The notes below the pieces were generated by a model, which was not told the origin of the DNA, ran no database searches, and saw only the letters and a program-made list of their open reading frames with translations. From NCBI GenBank assembly GCA_035079385.1, contig JAVHKY010000009.1, positions 434,001 to 498,000 of the forward strand: a DNA stretch of 64,000 nucleotides, written 5' to 3'. Position numbers and translations under genes: made by a program. The first letter of the stretch is position 1, and each line of letters starts with the position of its first letter. This DNA is from Aspidiotus rigidus (Eukaryota; Arthropoda; Insecta; Hemiptera; Diaspididae). Positions 11,461-21,201 of the stretch are shown here, in pieces.

Positions 11461-12074
11461 TGTGTGACTTCCTCTTTCTGTTCCCTGTTCAATCTTGTTT
11501 CTTCATTCTACTCGGAATTTTTGTCTCCTCAATTTTATTTATGGGTAACTACGCTTCCTGTTACCGTGTTCTATCGATCGTGTTTTTCGTTATTTTATTC
11601 GTTTTCGAATTTCATTTTATAATTTGACGGATTTTATTTTATTGCTACGACTGAATTAACGCATTTTGCTGCTCATTTTTTTTTTGAGGTTGTCAATTTG
11701 CTGTTCAACGTGACCTTCTGCTGTACACTTTCTTCTTTGCTGTGGGATAGTCATTTGGCTGTAATTACATTCTTTCCACTGAGTTAACCTTTTATTTTGC
11801 TGTTTTCTAAAATCCAACCTCTAGTTGGGCCTAAAACGTCGTACTACACCTCGCCTTCTCTTTTTGGCCTTAGCTTATTACATACATATTAGGAGTATGT
11901 TAGGCTAAGTAGCTTAGCCTAGTATATTGGAGGCCATTTTTCCAAATTCCGAGAGTGGAGTCCAGTATACTGTATGTTAGTTTTAGTATAGAGAAAGCCT
12001 AGTATAATATTGTGTTAATCCAAGTATAGCCTTGTAAACTAGGCTAGTATAACGAACCTATTACTAAGGAGGTT
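11461..12074. other. No gene seen
   Basis: AT-rich. 11840-12060 is enriched in CTAGTATA/TAGGCTAAG-type words, a local low-complexity pattern also seen at about 19725-19760 and 53390-53440. No gene-like frame. Confidence 0.4.
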
Positions 12075-12215
12075 TCTTTACGTTAGAATTTTCGTCACAA
12101 TTTTCCAAGAGTAATCCCAATCGTCGGGGATGGAAAATTCTCCTTAGTTCCAAGGTTTCGCTACGATTTTTCCGTTACAGTTTTCCAAGGGTGATTTCAA
12201 TCGTACCCAATCTTA
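12075..12215 (+). repeat. 80-bp tandem duplication
   Basis: Two copies of a unit containing ACAATTTTCCAAGAGTAATC and CCAATCGT, the second reading ACAGTTTTCCAAGGGTGATT and TCAATCGT; equivalent bases are 80 bp apart (12101 and 12181). The copies are diverged. Confidence 0.7.
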
Positions 12216-12452
12216 AAAGCTATAAAAAGCTATAAAAATGTCCTAGCAAAGAACGGAGAGTGACATCTTGATTAGCGTCAAAAATATTTTATTCGCAGTA
12301 TCTTTCTGGTTTTATAAGTACTCAATGTTGATCGTAAAGTTGAGTTAGATTAAGATTTTCGCAAAAATTTTAATTAGACAAGCACGCGAGTCGATAAATT
12401 CAACTGTTTAGTTCTTAAAACAACTCTCTTCGAATAACAGTTTATTTTAGCA

Positions 12453-12758
12453 TTAGTTTTCTGTAAGGCCACGAAACAGTGTTTGTAGATAAGCAAGGCA
12501 ATACCTTCGTGCTACGTACTTCGTTTCCAGATACAGTCCAAGACGTAAGAACGTACTCCCCTTATAGATCGCAATGCCGCGCCAGGTTCTGTTGTTTTCC
12601 CGCACCGAACTATAGATAAAGTAAAAAGATGCGAAGGGAACGAGAAGAAGAAATCCGAAAGCCAAATACCGCGTGATCGAAATACTTTTGAAAAATCGTG
12701 AGTACAGGCGCTGTTCTAGATTAGAGTAGAAGCGCGCGAGCGGACGAGTACGAGTCAT
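12453..12758 (-). CDS. Candidate small single-pass membrane protein, unknown
   Basis: An uninterrupted 101-codon frame with a true ATG at 12756-12758 and a TAA stop at 12453-12455. The predicted protein has a basic N-terminus (MTRTRPLARF, YSRFF), one clear hydrophobic segment at residues 31-50 (YLAFGFLLLVPFASFYFIYS) and a basic, aromatic-rich tail. This layout could suit a small mitochondrial or endomembrane protein, but I recognise no family. The frame is more balanced in composition than most open frames here, and it ends next to AT-rich sequence. A CpG-rich segment (12940-13110) lies 200-350 bp upstream and might include its promoter. No homologue is known to me and no intron was resolved, so chance openness cannot be excluded. 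Confidence 0.22.
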   Translation of the reverse strand: MTRTRPLARFYSNLEQRLYSRFFKSISITRYLAFGFLLLVPFASFYFIYSSVRENNRTWRGIAIYKGSTFLRLGLYLETKYVARRYCLAYLQTLFRGLTEN

Positions 12759-12939
12759 GAGTGTTGAATCAAGATTACACTGGAGACTGGAAATAAGGTA
12801 CTATTTCTAAAACAAACAATAGAGGATTTATATCTTTCGAATTAATTATTGGATCTACCCACAGTATCGCGAACGTGTTATTATACGAAACAAATTAATA
12901 AATCTAATATACACGCTTCAACTATTGTCACGCCTTCAG

Positions 12940-13125
12940 ATTGCCATCTGCGTGCTAGGCCGGGAAAATCTGCATCACTCGCTGCAGCAACGCTGAGTCG
13001 AGTAACGAAAGCATTCGAAAAAAAGCACCCCGAAGTATTGCGGAACGGTCGTCGTGTCGTCGGGTCGCGTCGCGTCGCGTCGTCGAACGCGGCGCAAAGT
13101 ATTGAGTTCGCTTTGTATAAATATT
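12940..13125. promoter_or_regulatory. CpG-rich segment with a TATA-like box, possible promoter region
   Basis: Locally GC- and CpG-rich sequence, including the short repeat GTCGCGTCGCGTCGCGTCGT near 13063-13083, followed by TATAAATA at 13116-13123 on the plus strand. It contrasts with AT-rich surroundings and lies upstream of the candidate minus-strand ORF at 12453-12758. Overlapping frames on both strands are open here, as expected from the CpG bias, and I do not treat them as genes. Confidence 0.2.
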
Positions 13126-13965
13126 GTGGTACAAACGTATCTAATGTTTGTAGGTAGAATGTTTGCTTTGAAATGCTTGGAAACTTGTTTAAAAGTATCG
13201 CGTAAGTAATGTTGCTTGCCGTTGCGCGCAATATTAACGATGTTGTTTTCGGTGCAGAGTCTTATGTGTGTAATAATTATAATCGTGTGCACGTGGACGA
13301 ATCTTATGGAAATCTAAATAACAATATTAAAAAGTACGATTTTTCGATCAGCTCACAGAAAAGTATTCGTTAACCCTGCCTCAGTCGTACATTACCAATA
13401 AATAAACTCATTCATTTCTGTATACACTTCTGATTTGTATTTGCACGAGGCACGGACGAGCTTGGAGCACGCGTGCTCACACAAACCAACCAATTTACAA
13501 TTCGATTGATTACACATCATCTTATGAAACAAGCTAACAGTTAATTAAAAATTGTGAGACGAGGGAACGAGTTGAACATCGCAACACAAAAGGCAGTTCT
13601 TTATCTTCCATTGAAGACTATTCTTTATCTTTTATGGCTGAGTTTATTCATGCGGTGAACGTCATTGCGGCGGTTGACTTACCTATATATGTCGAACTAA
13701 ACAGCGCCATTGGAAATTTGATAGAAGCAGAGATAATTTCCAACATTTTTAAATTTTTCCATTAATTTTGTTTATAATATGTATTATGGGTAATATAGCG
13801 ATAATTATAAGCAAGAATTTTAACTCAAAATAACCTATATTACCTATCATTGTTATATGTATCTACGTCATAAAAACGTTTTGCTTAGGACGTTCAAATA
13901 CGTCGCACCGGGGCTGCTAGCTGCTACCCCCTCCCCGTTTCCTTTTTTTCCACAAGTTTTCCCCA
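13126..13965. other. No gene seen
   Basis: AT-rich sequence without recognisable motif or shared repeat. Confidence 0.45.
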
Positions 13966-14353
13966 TTTTACCGACTTATATATGTAGCTAGAAAAGTGAG
14001 GTATTACACCTGTAGCAAGGTGAATAGGGGGAGGGGGCAGTGAACTTTCGCGACGTTTTAGAGGTCCCAGATCACAACTAGCATTAAAAAAATTTCTGGT
14101 TTCCTTATATATATATGATTTTTTTGTTCGTGGAAGTTCTCCAAAACTACCTGATGGATTTTTTTGTAACTTGGCCATATTGTAGTATTATAACAGAAGA
14201 TGTGCACCTGCAATTCTTTTAAGGGTCGGATGAGTAGTTCTCGAGAAATTTTCATTTTTTCGAAAAATTTCTCACTATTACGAGTAGCGGCTTACGTTAC
14301 GAGAAGCAGATTTTCCTATCCTCTTACCGATTTTCTCATCAGTACGGATAAAG

Positions 14354-14365
14354 AACCTTTTATTA
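14354..14365 (+). repeat. Target-site duplication, left copy
   Basis: AACCTTTTATTA, repeated exactly at 16151-16162. The empty site in the related copy near 38337 reads AACTTTTCATTATTCAACAG, supporting a clean insertion of the 14366-16150 element. Confidence 0.85.
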
Positions 14366-14546
14366 CACGAATCCGTTCCTTTAAGTTCCGGCTATCCATA
14401 CTAAATAATAAAGAGGAATACTCCGACGTGGAGTAAAAAAATGCAAACCGCAGAAAAAATGAAAATACGACGAGCGCTTTCGGTTAAACAACCATCTTCG
14501 AGCCTGAAATGAAAGCAACTGACGAACAAAAGAGAAGAACGAGGTA

Positions 14547-15545
14547 TTAAGATCGTCCAAACGAGAAATCACGGTGTGAGTCATAAACAAGTTCGATCAG
14601 GCCATCTTCCGGAATATACGAATTAAGAACAGTGATACCGTCAGTGTTGAGATGACGAATTATCTCTATATTCTCGAGGGCGATACGCTTACGGTAGGAA
14701 TTCTCCTTATGGAGGAGCTTTTCGGATCCCTCACGGAAGCTGTGGCCACTGTTTATTAAGTGATCGGCGAAAGCTGACTCCCCCAAGTGTCCCTTCTTCC
14801 AAGACTTCAGGTGCTCAGCTACTCGAACTTTCATTTGGCGGCTGGTCTCACCAATATAAAAGCCTCCGCAATCCTCACACTCCAACTTATACACACCACT
14901 CCTCTCATCAACAGGTATGGGGTCCTTCAGTCTCACAAACAACCTCTTGACTGCGGTAGGGTTGTAAAACGCGGGTCTGAAGCCAAACGGGCGAAGGGCC
15001 CGACCCAATTGCTGGGAGAACTTCCCCAAGAAAGGGAGACTGATCCAACGCAAACGGCGATCACGGATCGTGTCTCGGGGGAGGGAGGTGGTGGAATCCA
15101 GGAGGCCCCTCGTAACTTTCCTCCGAACCATCACGTCAACATCAACATTGACCCCATTCACTCTGGCCAGGTGTTTTATTGTGATTAACTCTTTCTTGAA
15201 GGCAGACTGACTCAAAGGAATACGAGTCAGTCTGTAAACTAGGCTATGAAAAGCAGCCATCTTGTGAGCAACAGGACCGAACGAACCACCGTGGACTAAA
15301 ACATCGGTCGTAGTATCTTTCCTGTAAATTCCAAACTTATGGATACCGTCTATTATAGAGATCGATAAATCCAAAAGGTTAATGGAAAATACCCCTATTT
15401 CCAACGTAAATTTGATGGAAGGGTACCAGGAATTGAGATACCTCATACCAGGAATTGAGATACCTCAGAAACTCACCAAGGAGATCTGGGTGACCAGTCC
15501 AGGTACATAGAACGTCATCAACGTACCTGTGCCAATAATGAATAT
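14547..15545 (-). pseudogene. Penelope-like polymerase: end of reverse transcriptase plus GIY-YIG endonuclease, frameshifted
   Basis: Reading downward on the minus strand from 15545, the sequence encodes HYWHRYVDDVLCTW, whose YVDD is the reverse-transcriptase catalytic motif, then LLGEFLRYLNSWY. A 22-bp tandem duplication (15424-15445 and 15446-15467) then shifts the frame. The following frame carries the thumb-like region (LDLSISI, GIYRKDTTTDVLVHG, HKMAAFHSLVYRLTRIPLS), a linker, and the GIY-YIG nuclease: GVYKLECEDC, FYIGETSRQMKVRVAEHL, FADHLINSGHSF, YRKRIALENIEIIRHL. The cysteine pair before FYIGETSR is typical of animal Penelope elements. It stops at 14547. The N-terminal half of the reverse transcriptase is absent, so the copy is dead even apart from the frameshift. 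In Penelope elements the nuclease nicks the target and the reverse transcriptase copies the RNA. Confidence 0.92.
15424..15467 (+). repeat. 22-bp perfect tandem duplication (frameshifting)
   Basis: TACCAGGAATTGAGATACCT plus CA occurs twice in a row. It lies in the reverse-transcriptase frame (RYLNSWY is encoded twice) and, being 22 bp, breaks it. Confidence 0.95.
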
Positions 15546-16005
15546 GGGTCGGGCCCTTCGCCCGTTTGGCTTCAGACCCGCGTTTTACAACCCTACCGCA
15601 GTCAAGAGGTTGTTTGTGAGACTGAAGGACCCCATACCTGTTGATGAGAGGAGTGGTGTGTATAAGTTGGAGTGTGAGGATTGTGGAGGCTTTTATATTG
15701 GTGAGACCAGCCGCCAAATGAAAGTTCGAGTAGCTGAGCACCTGAAGTCTTGGAAGAAGGGACACTTGGGGGAGTCAGCTTTCGCCGATCACTTAATAAA
15801 CAGTGGCCACAGCTTCCGTGAGGGATCCGAAAAGCTCCTCCATAAGGAGAATTCCTACCGTAAGCGTATCGCCCTCGAGAATATAGAGATAATTCGTCAT
15901 CTCAACACTGACGGTATCACTGTTCTTAATTCGTATATTCCGGAAGATGGCCTGATCGAACTTGTTTATGACTCACACCGTGATTTCTCGTTTGGACGAT
16001 CTTAA
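15545..16005 (+). pseudogene. Second, inverted copy of the Penelope GIY-YIG nuclease
   Basis: The plus-strand frame begins mid-protein (GRALRPFGFRPAFYNPTAVK) and repeats the nuclease of the neighbouring minus-strand copy: GVYKLECEDC, FYIGETSRQMKVRVAEHL, YRKRIALENIEIIRHL and the ending YIPEDGLIELVYDS...GRS, with a stop at about 16003-16005. By eye the two copies encode the same residues throughout, so they are very young or kept alike by gene conversion. No reverse transcriptase precedes this copy; translation would have to start at an internal ATG near 15541. Confidence 0.9.
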
Positions 16006-16150
16006 TACCTCGTTCTTCTCTTTTGTTCGTCAGTTGCTTTCATTTCAGGCTCGAAGATGGTTGTTTAACCGAAAGCGCTCGTCGTATTTTCATTTTTTCT
16101 GCGGTTTGCATTTTTTTTACTCCACGTCGGAGTATTCCTCTTTATTGTTT

Positions 16151-16162
16151 AACCTTTTATTA
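16151..16162 (+). repeat. Target-site duplication, right copy
   Basis: AACCTTTTATTA, identical to 14354-14365; the interrupted repeat resumes directly after it with TTTAACAGGTTCATTCTTGG. Confidence 0.85.
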
Positions 16163-16475
16163 TTTAACAGGTTCATTCTTGGTTCATTCTTGACCAAGGG
16201 TTCATTAAATTTTATTTTCGATGATATTTCATTCGAATTTAGTACCCTTGTATCTCGCTTCCCGCAGCCCCTAGAGCTTTGAATTTTGTTTTGTCAAATT
16301 TTGTTTGTTTTGTTAAATATGTTTTTGAACGGATAGTGGCAATGGCGGGTTGTTCATTTTTTCATCATTATTAGTCATACTCGATAGTGAAAACCTTTTA
16401 TTTTATTTATTTTTATTTATTTAACGAGCTTTAAAACTACAAGGTAATTAGCTTGACTGTATGGCATGGTATGTA

Positions 16476-17026
16476 CCGTAATCGTTCGAATATAAGACGC
16501 GCTCGAATATAAGACGCACCCCAAATTTGAGCTCAACTTTTGAGGATTTTTATTTTGACCCGATTATAAGACGCAAGTTAAAAAAGTACAAATTAACCGT
16601 AATAGGTAATACCTAAACACGAATAAATCGGCACTCACGCGTAAATCACATCTTTTCTTTTAAATTTCGCGTCATATTGCACTCTTTGACTAGTCGACCG
16701 GAACATTTTACAGAATATTTCACGTTGGTACGCACAGTAATGACAGTAATCAGCATTTAGCTCACCTAAGACTGATATTCCTACCATAGTCTCACCCAAA
16801 GAACATCTGACTTTCCTGTTGGTAGGCGAAAGGGTGGGTGAGTTATCTTCTGCATGTACCTACAGGAAAGTACCTACACGTTATCGTTTATTTTTGTACC
16901 TGTATTCTTATTTTTTATTTCTCTACCTTATGACCCGATTATGACGCGTTCGATTATAAGACGCACCCGTGATTTTGCATTCAAAAACCTGGAAAAAAAG
17001 TGCGTCTTATATTCGAACGATCACGG
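16476..17026. mobile_element. MITE with CCGTAATCGTTCGAATATAA terminal inverted repeats
   Basis: The left end reads CCGTAATCGTTCGAATATAA followed by GACGC; the right end reads GCGTC followed by TTATATTCGAACGATCACGG. The ends are inverted with one mismatch over about 25 bp and are flanked by TA on both sides (16474-16475, 17027-17028). The TIR core TATAAGACGCACC is repeated internally near both ends (16506, 16562, 16950). At 551 bp with no coding frame it is non-autonomous; TA duplication points to the Tc1/mariner/pogo group, but the exact family is not established. Confidence 0.8.
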
Positions 17027-17123
17027 TAAATAGAAAGATAAGAAGATAAAAATTAATGTGGAGAGGAATTAATGTGGATGGTCAAGTTGTTTAGATGTTG
17101 TCGTAGAAGTTATGTGATTGTAA

Positions 17124-19167
17124 CTATTGTAGGGTATCAGAAATGATTTCATTATTGTTTTTGAGTGCGTGAGTGAGGGAGAAGAGTGTGTTAGTGGAAG
17201 AACGAAGAGATAAGAGTTGGGGGCAGGAGAAAAAGTGGTCGACTGTTGAATTGTCTTGTTGACAGTAGGAGCAAAGTGGAGGGGTTAGGATGTGTTGGTT
17301 AGTTATGTGGGAGTGAGTAATTTTCGTGTGACCAATTCTTAGACGGGAAAGAATCACTTCTCGTCTTTTGTCTCTGATGGAGGATGACCAAGGGACAGGT
17401 GTTTTTTAACACAAAGGAGTTTATTGTTAGATTGAAGTTGCCAAAGTGAGTTCCAAGATTGGATGATGAGTGACAGGTAGTAATTTTTATAGTCTAGAGA
17501 TGGTACAGGGTAATTATCAGTTATTTGGTCGAAAGAGGTGGCTTGTTTAGCGGCTTGATCAACGGCATCATGTTGAGGGAGGCCAATGTGTCCGGGAATC
17601 CATATGAAGGTTATTTCGGTGTTGATTAAGTTTAGAGTATGAAGTGTAAGGTGAATGCGTTGAGCGATTGGATTGGAGTTGTATGGATCTGTAAGGGAAT
17701 GAGGAGATGAAAGGGAGTCAGTGAGGAGAAGGAATTGGCTGTTTGGGGGAAATTGGGTCGAGTAGTGGGAAAGACAGGTAAGTATGCCCATAAGTTCCGC
17801 TGTAAATATGGAAGCTATGTTGCGGATACGTTCTGAAAATATTTCCCCGTCAATGGAGTATGCGTACGCTGCTTTATTAGATGTTTTAGATCCATCAGAG
17901 AGGCATAGTGTGTAGTGAGGGTATTCTTGAAGTAATTTTGTGACGAGTTGGATACAAGCAGTTTTGTCATATTTGGGAATTTCTGTGAGATCGAGACGTA
18001 TTTTAGGTTGAGGGAGAGTCCAGGGGGGGAGGTAGGTTGTATGAATGGGATCTAGGGGGTTTGCTGTGAACGGTTTATTAAGCGAGTGATTAAATAGTAG
18101 GCGTGTACCTTTTGTGGAGAGTTGACTGTTGTTGGCGTGAAAGATTCGGCTGAAAATTGGAAGTTGCGGAAATTGGAAGACGGAAGATAAAAAGTTTGAG
18201 GTTAAGGTGAGTCTACGAAAGTGGAGGGGAGGTTCTGCGGCTTCTGCGCATAGGCCAAGTTTAGGGCTAGTACGGTAAGCTCCCAGGGCAATCCTAAAGG
18301 AGGATGTTTGGATTGGGGTCAAGTAAGAAGAGAACAGTTTTGTTGGCTAGGCTATAAATTGGAGAACCATAGTCTAATTTTGAGCGGATGAGGCTTTTAT
18401 AAAGTTGGAGAAGTAATTTTTGGTTACATCCTTTCGAGGGGTGAGATAAGAATTTTAAAATGTTAAGAGCGCGTAAGCATTTGACTTTGAGGGTTTTAAT
18501 GTAAGGGACCCAAGTGAGTTTTTGATCAAAGTGTAGACCGAGAAGTTTGCCGTAGTTTCGTGATGGAATCTTAAAATTTTGTAAAATGAGGGGAGGGATA
18601 GGTGGAATGGAGTTTCTTTTCTTGAAAATGACTGAATATGTTTTTGAAGCAGAGAATCTGAATATGTTTTTTGATGTCCATGTAGTAAATGAATTGAGAG
18701 TTTCCTGAAGGAGTCTGTGGGCCCCCTTGGGGTTAGTAGAGCAGATGGAGATATTATAATCGTCGGCAAAAAGACGTTGTGTGAGGGGAGGATTGACATG
18801 TGAGGTGATATCGTTAATAGCTATTAAGAAAAGAAGAACGCTGAAAACTTCGCCTTGGGGGACTCCGTTTCGGACTGAACGAGGGGGGAGGTTTTGTTAT
18901 TGATTCTTACTAAAAGGGTTCTGTTGTTGAGAAAGGTTTTAAGTATATTTGGAAGGAGGCCTCGAAGACCGATTTCATAGAGTTTGGTAGCGATAAGATG
19001 TCTTCAGACCCGAGGAAACACAAGATAGAGTATAGAGAAGATATGTTGGTGGATGCATCGTTGATTTGGGATTGGAGGTCAAAAAGAGGTTGTGCTGTGT
19101 TCCGTCCTTTTCTGAAACCGTATTGGAAGGGAGAGAGGATGTTGTTTGATACTAAATACCACGTATG
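17124..19167 (-). pseudogene. Non-LTR retrotransposon ORF2 remnant: RT, RNase H, CCHC finger
   Basis: Downward on the minus strand: RT palm with NNILSPFQYGFRKGRNTAQP (about 19120), GVPQG at 18852-18866, the catalytic FADD at 18759-18770, and thumb residues such as LGLHFDQKLTW and SKLDYGSPIYSLA (about 18380). RNase H follows at 17440-17950, with LCLSDGSKTSNKAAYAY, FTAELMGIL, LLTDSLSS and WIPGHIGLPQHDAVDQAAK supplying the D, E, D and late H/D residues. The tail has RLRIGHTKITHSHI and a zinc-finger pattern (CSYC, then H and C in STVDHFFSC). Frames change at least near 17355, 18320-18350 and 19000, and a stop interrupts the FLDL..YD region near 19010. The element is therefore inactive. The original protein would prime target-site reverse transcription and remove RNA with RNase H. 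Confidence 0.88.
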
Positions 19168-19423
19168 AATGATTGAATACAATTTTTAGTCTTCATTAAG
19201 ACGGTGTGCTGCGAGACTACCTTGGTGACTTCATTCTTAATTAATTATTGATTTATACGTCATTTTATAAAATATACATAATTGACAGTGGATCATAGTT
19301 GATTTGAGATGTATCAGGAGGTGGGAATATCATTTTCAATTTGGACTGGCTTCTTTGAGTGAGATTTAAGGTTAGACTAACGAGTGAACAGGGCTCGGGT
19401 GCGATATTTTTTTACTGAATTTT

Positions 19424-19663
19424 TCAACTAGAAAAGTGAGATATTATTGTTAATACGTTTGGAAATGTTAAAGTGTGAGGGAAGGAATGAGGGGTTGACT
19501 GATGGGTAATTGGTTGCTTCTTTGGCTTCGACATAGATTTTTTTCGTTTTTCGGGATTTCCTTGTAGCTGGATTCCTAGATAAAGAATCTTGGGATGGAA
19601 ATTCCATAGAAAATGGTGATGACAGCGTGAATACAATTTATGAGTGCATGAGAGGAATATCAC
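19424..19663 (-). other. Short open frame shared by three repeat copies
   Basis: This 79-codon frame recurs in the related copies at 38807-39055 and 61829-62065, and a second reading frame of the same stretch is also open in the latter two. Shared words are LGIQLQGNPEK and PKKQPITHQSTPHSFPH (first frame) and RKTKKI.VEAKEATN (second frame, 38820-39026 and 61851-62036). No family is recognised. It may be the relic of a coding region carried by the repeat, or simply young copies without stops. Confidence 0.35.
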
Positions 19664-20500
19664 CTGGAGATAGCTTTAAGAGATGCCAGGATTCGAAAGT
19701 GATGAAGAATTGAACCTTTCAGTCTAATATACAGTATACTAGACTAATACTAAGCTAAGATAACGTAAAGGAAAAAAAGATTGTAAAGCTCTTTTTTACC
19801 GACTTTTCTTGGTTGAAAAGTGAGGTATTACATCTGTAGCAAGGTTGACAGGGGGACGAAGCAGTGATTTTTCTCAACGCTTTGGATGTCTTACATTATT
19901 TTCAGCATGAAAAAAAATCAGGTTTCTTTATATATAGGCCTATATTTAGGCTGAAATAATTTTTTTTTGGTCCGCGGATCCCCTTCAAAATTACTGGATA
20001 GATTTTTTCGAGACTTAGATAAGTGTTTTAAATCTCATATCTGAAGATGGGGACCAATAATTTTTTCGACGATGAATTGATAGAAATTCCTCAGCGCGTT
20101 TCCAATCAAGTTAATACGATTCTGTAGGTTACGTTTAATCATATTGAGTAGTCGAAATATCAATTTGCAAAGGTCACAGAAACAACTGTTTTTGTCTCGT
20201 AGCAGTTTGGGCAGGGGATGGGGGAGTGGTTGTTCTGGAGACGTTTCGTAGGTTTTATATGACTTCTAGCCTAAATTAAAACAAAATTCAGGTTTTCTTA
20301 TTGAATTATAGTTATTTTTACTCTGTTATCAGTTGATGTGACGTCGTCATACGGATGGAATATACAAACTGAGTTTTATTGTTCATTCTACAAATATTTG
20401 GCATGATTGACAGGTCATTGGTATTTAATTTAAAGAGGGGGAGTGACTCTTTCAATGATTTTTGTCGTTTACTTTGCTCGTGACTGCGTGAGTGTTTTTA

Positions 20501-21193
20501 TTTTAATTTTTCTTTACACTTGGAAACTCGATTTGATTATACTTATTTCCTTCTTATGACGTCCAATGCCTTATACCATATCTTTCCAAAAATATTAATT
20601 TCGGTGACGTATACAGGGTGGGTCAAAAGTTAGTGTATTAATATGGCGCTAACGTGCTACGATCATTTTTATTCAAAATTTAGTCTCCTTCGTTCCTCAG
20701 TATTACATATGTAAGACTCAGCGGTTTGTCGAGCAAACTTGTTCTTACGCCGAGATAATTCAGAGGTGGTCTTACTATAATCAATATCTAAAATATCTGC
20801 CACTTGATTATCCGGCTACGTTACCGCAAAATCGATAAGCACCGGCGTAATAGAGCTCGATAGCTTATGTACTCGCAACTCGCAACATTGACTGCGAGTG
20901 CCGATGCGACGCTACCAACACGAAAATTCGTGAGAACGGTACAGCGTTCTTACACATATTTGTATTGTTGTTCCTATGAAGTTATATTTACCACCATTAT
21001 TTCACTCAAAAAAACAGTCTGTATTTACATTTCCCTCTGCTCTCTGTCTCTACAGATCGATTTTTCTCTCGTTCTGTATTCCTTACACGTACCTCTTTTT
21101 TTCTAGCTTTTTAATATTACAAGTATACTTTTCTTCACGAGAATTCGATCTCGTAAGAATATGTATATTTCTGATAGACAATCATTCTCGCGC
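20501..21193. other. No gene seen; solo transposon end at 20613
   Basis: At 20611-20635 the sequence TACAGGGTGGGTCAAAAGTT resembles the inner inverted end of the foldback-like element (ACAGGGTGGACCAGAAGGAT at 6504), but no partner end is found nearby. The rest is AT-rich with no coding motif. Confidence 0.4.
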
Positions 21194-21201
21194 GTTCCAA
21201 A

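Larger units (their letters stand above)
14366..16150. mobile_element. Penelope-like element in head-to-head (inverted) arrangement
   Basis: The 1785-bp insert is bounded by the 12-bp duplication AACCTTTTATTA. It consists of a minus-strand copy with the end of a reverse transcriptase plus a GIY-YIG nuclease (15545 down to 14547), and a plus-strand copy with only the GIY-YIG part (15545-16005). The outer parts form inverted arms, about 14404-15007 and 15545-16146, around 600 bp each and nearly identical. The junction between head and head lies at about 15545, within GGGTCGGGCCCTTCGCCCG. Penelope-like elements are known for inverted and partial tandem copies created during retrotransposition, so the arrangement fits the class. 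Both copies are 5'-truncated. Confidence 0.9.
16398..19167 (-). mobile_element. 5'-truncated non-LTR retrotransposon (I/Jockey-type with RNase H)
   Basis: This is a minus-strand insertion into the Helitron-like repeat: left flank GATAGTGAAAACCTT, right flank ATGAATGATTGAATACAATT, which are nearly adjacent at 38561-38595. Its 3' end is the A-rich tail at 16398-16432 (complement of TTTTATTTTATTTATTTTTA). It keeps reverse transcriptase, RNase H and a C-terminal CCHC finger but no endonuclease or ORF1, so it is 5'-truncated. A short inverted-repeat element (16476-17026) has inserted into its 3' untranslated region. No clear target duplication was found. Confidence 0.85.
13966..20500 (+). mobile_element. 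Helitron-like (Helentron-type) repeat family A, copy 1, split by two insertions
   Basis: Three segments of this locus are collinear with the continuous copy at 37523-39922: 13966-14365, 16151-16397 and 19168-20500. It opens with TTTTACCGACTT and TAGCTAGAAAAGTGAGGTAT (the family's 5' motif) and closes with a decayed form of the terminal hairpin, GACTGCGTGAGTGTTTTTA, at 20480-20500. The gaps are filled by a Penelope-like element and a non-LTR retrotransposon. Internal restarts of the 5' motif at about 19413 and 19797 show that the repeat is itself a composite of several copies. Classification as Helentron-type rests on the inverted subterminal motif plus 3' stem-loop; no Rep/helicase is present, so the element is non-autonomous. 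Confidence 0.7.

Noticed and set aside
12849..13292. Overlapping open frames of 102-116 codons on both strands
   Set aside because: The openness follows from a CpG-rich segment lacking stop codons in several frames; no motif, and the frames exclude each other.
14787..15188. 133-codon plus-strand frame inside the Penelope element
   Set aside because: It is the antisense shadow of the GIY-YIG region; the same antisense peptide appears opposite the other copy (15379-15765).
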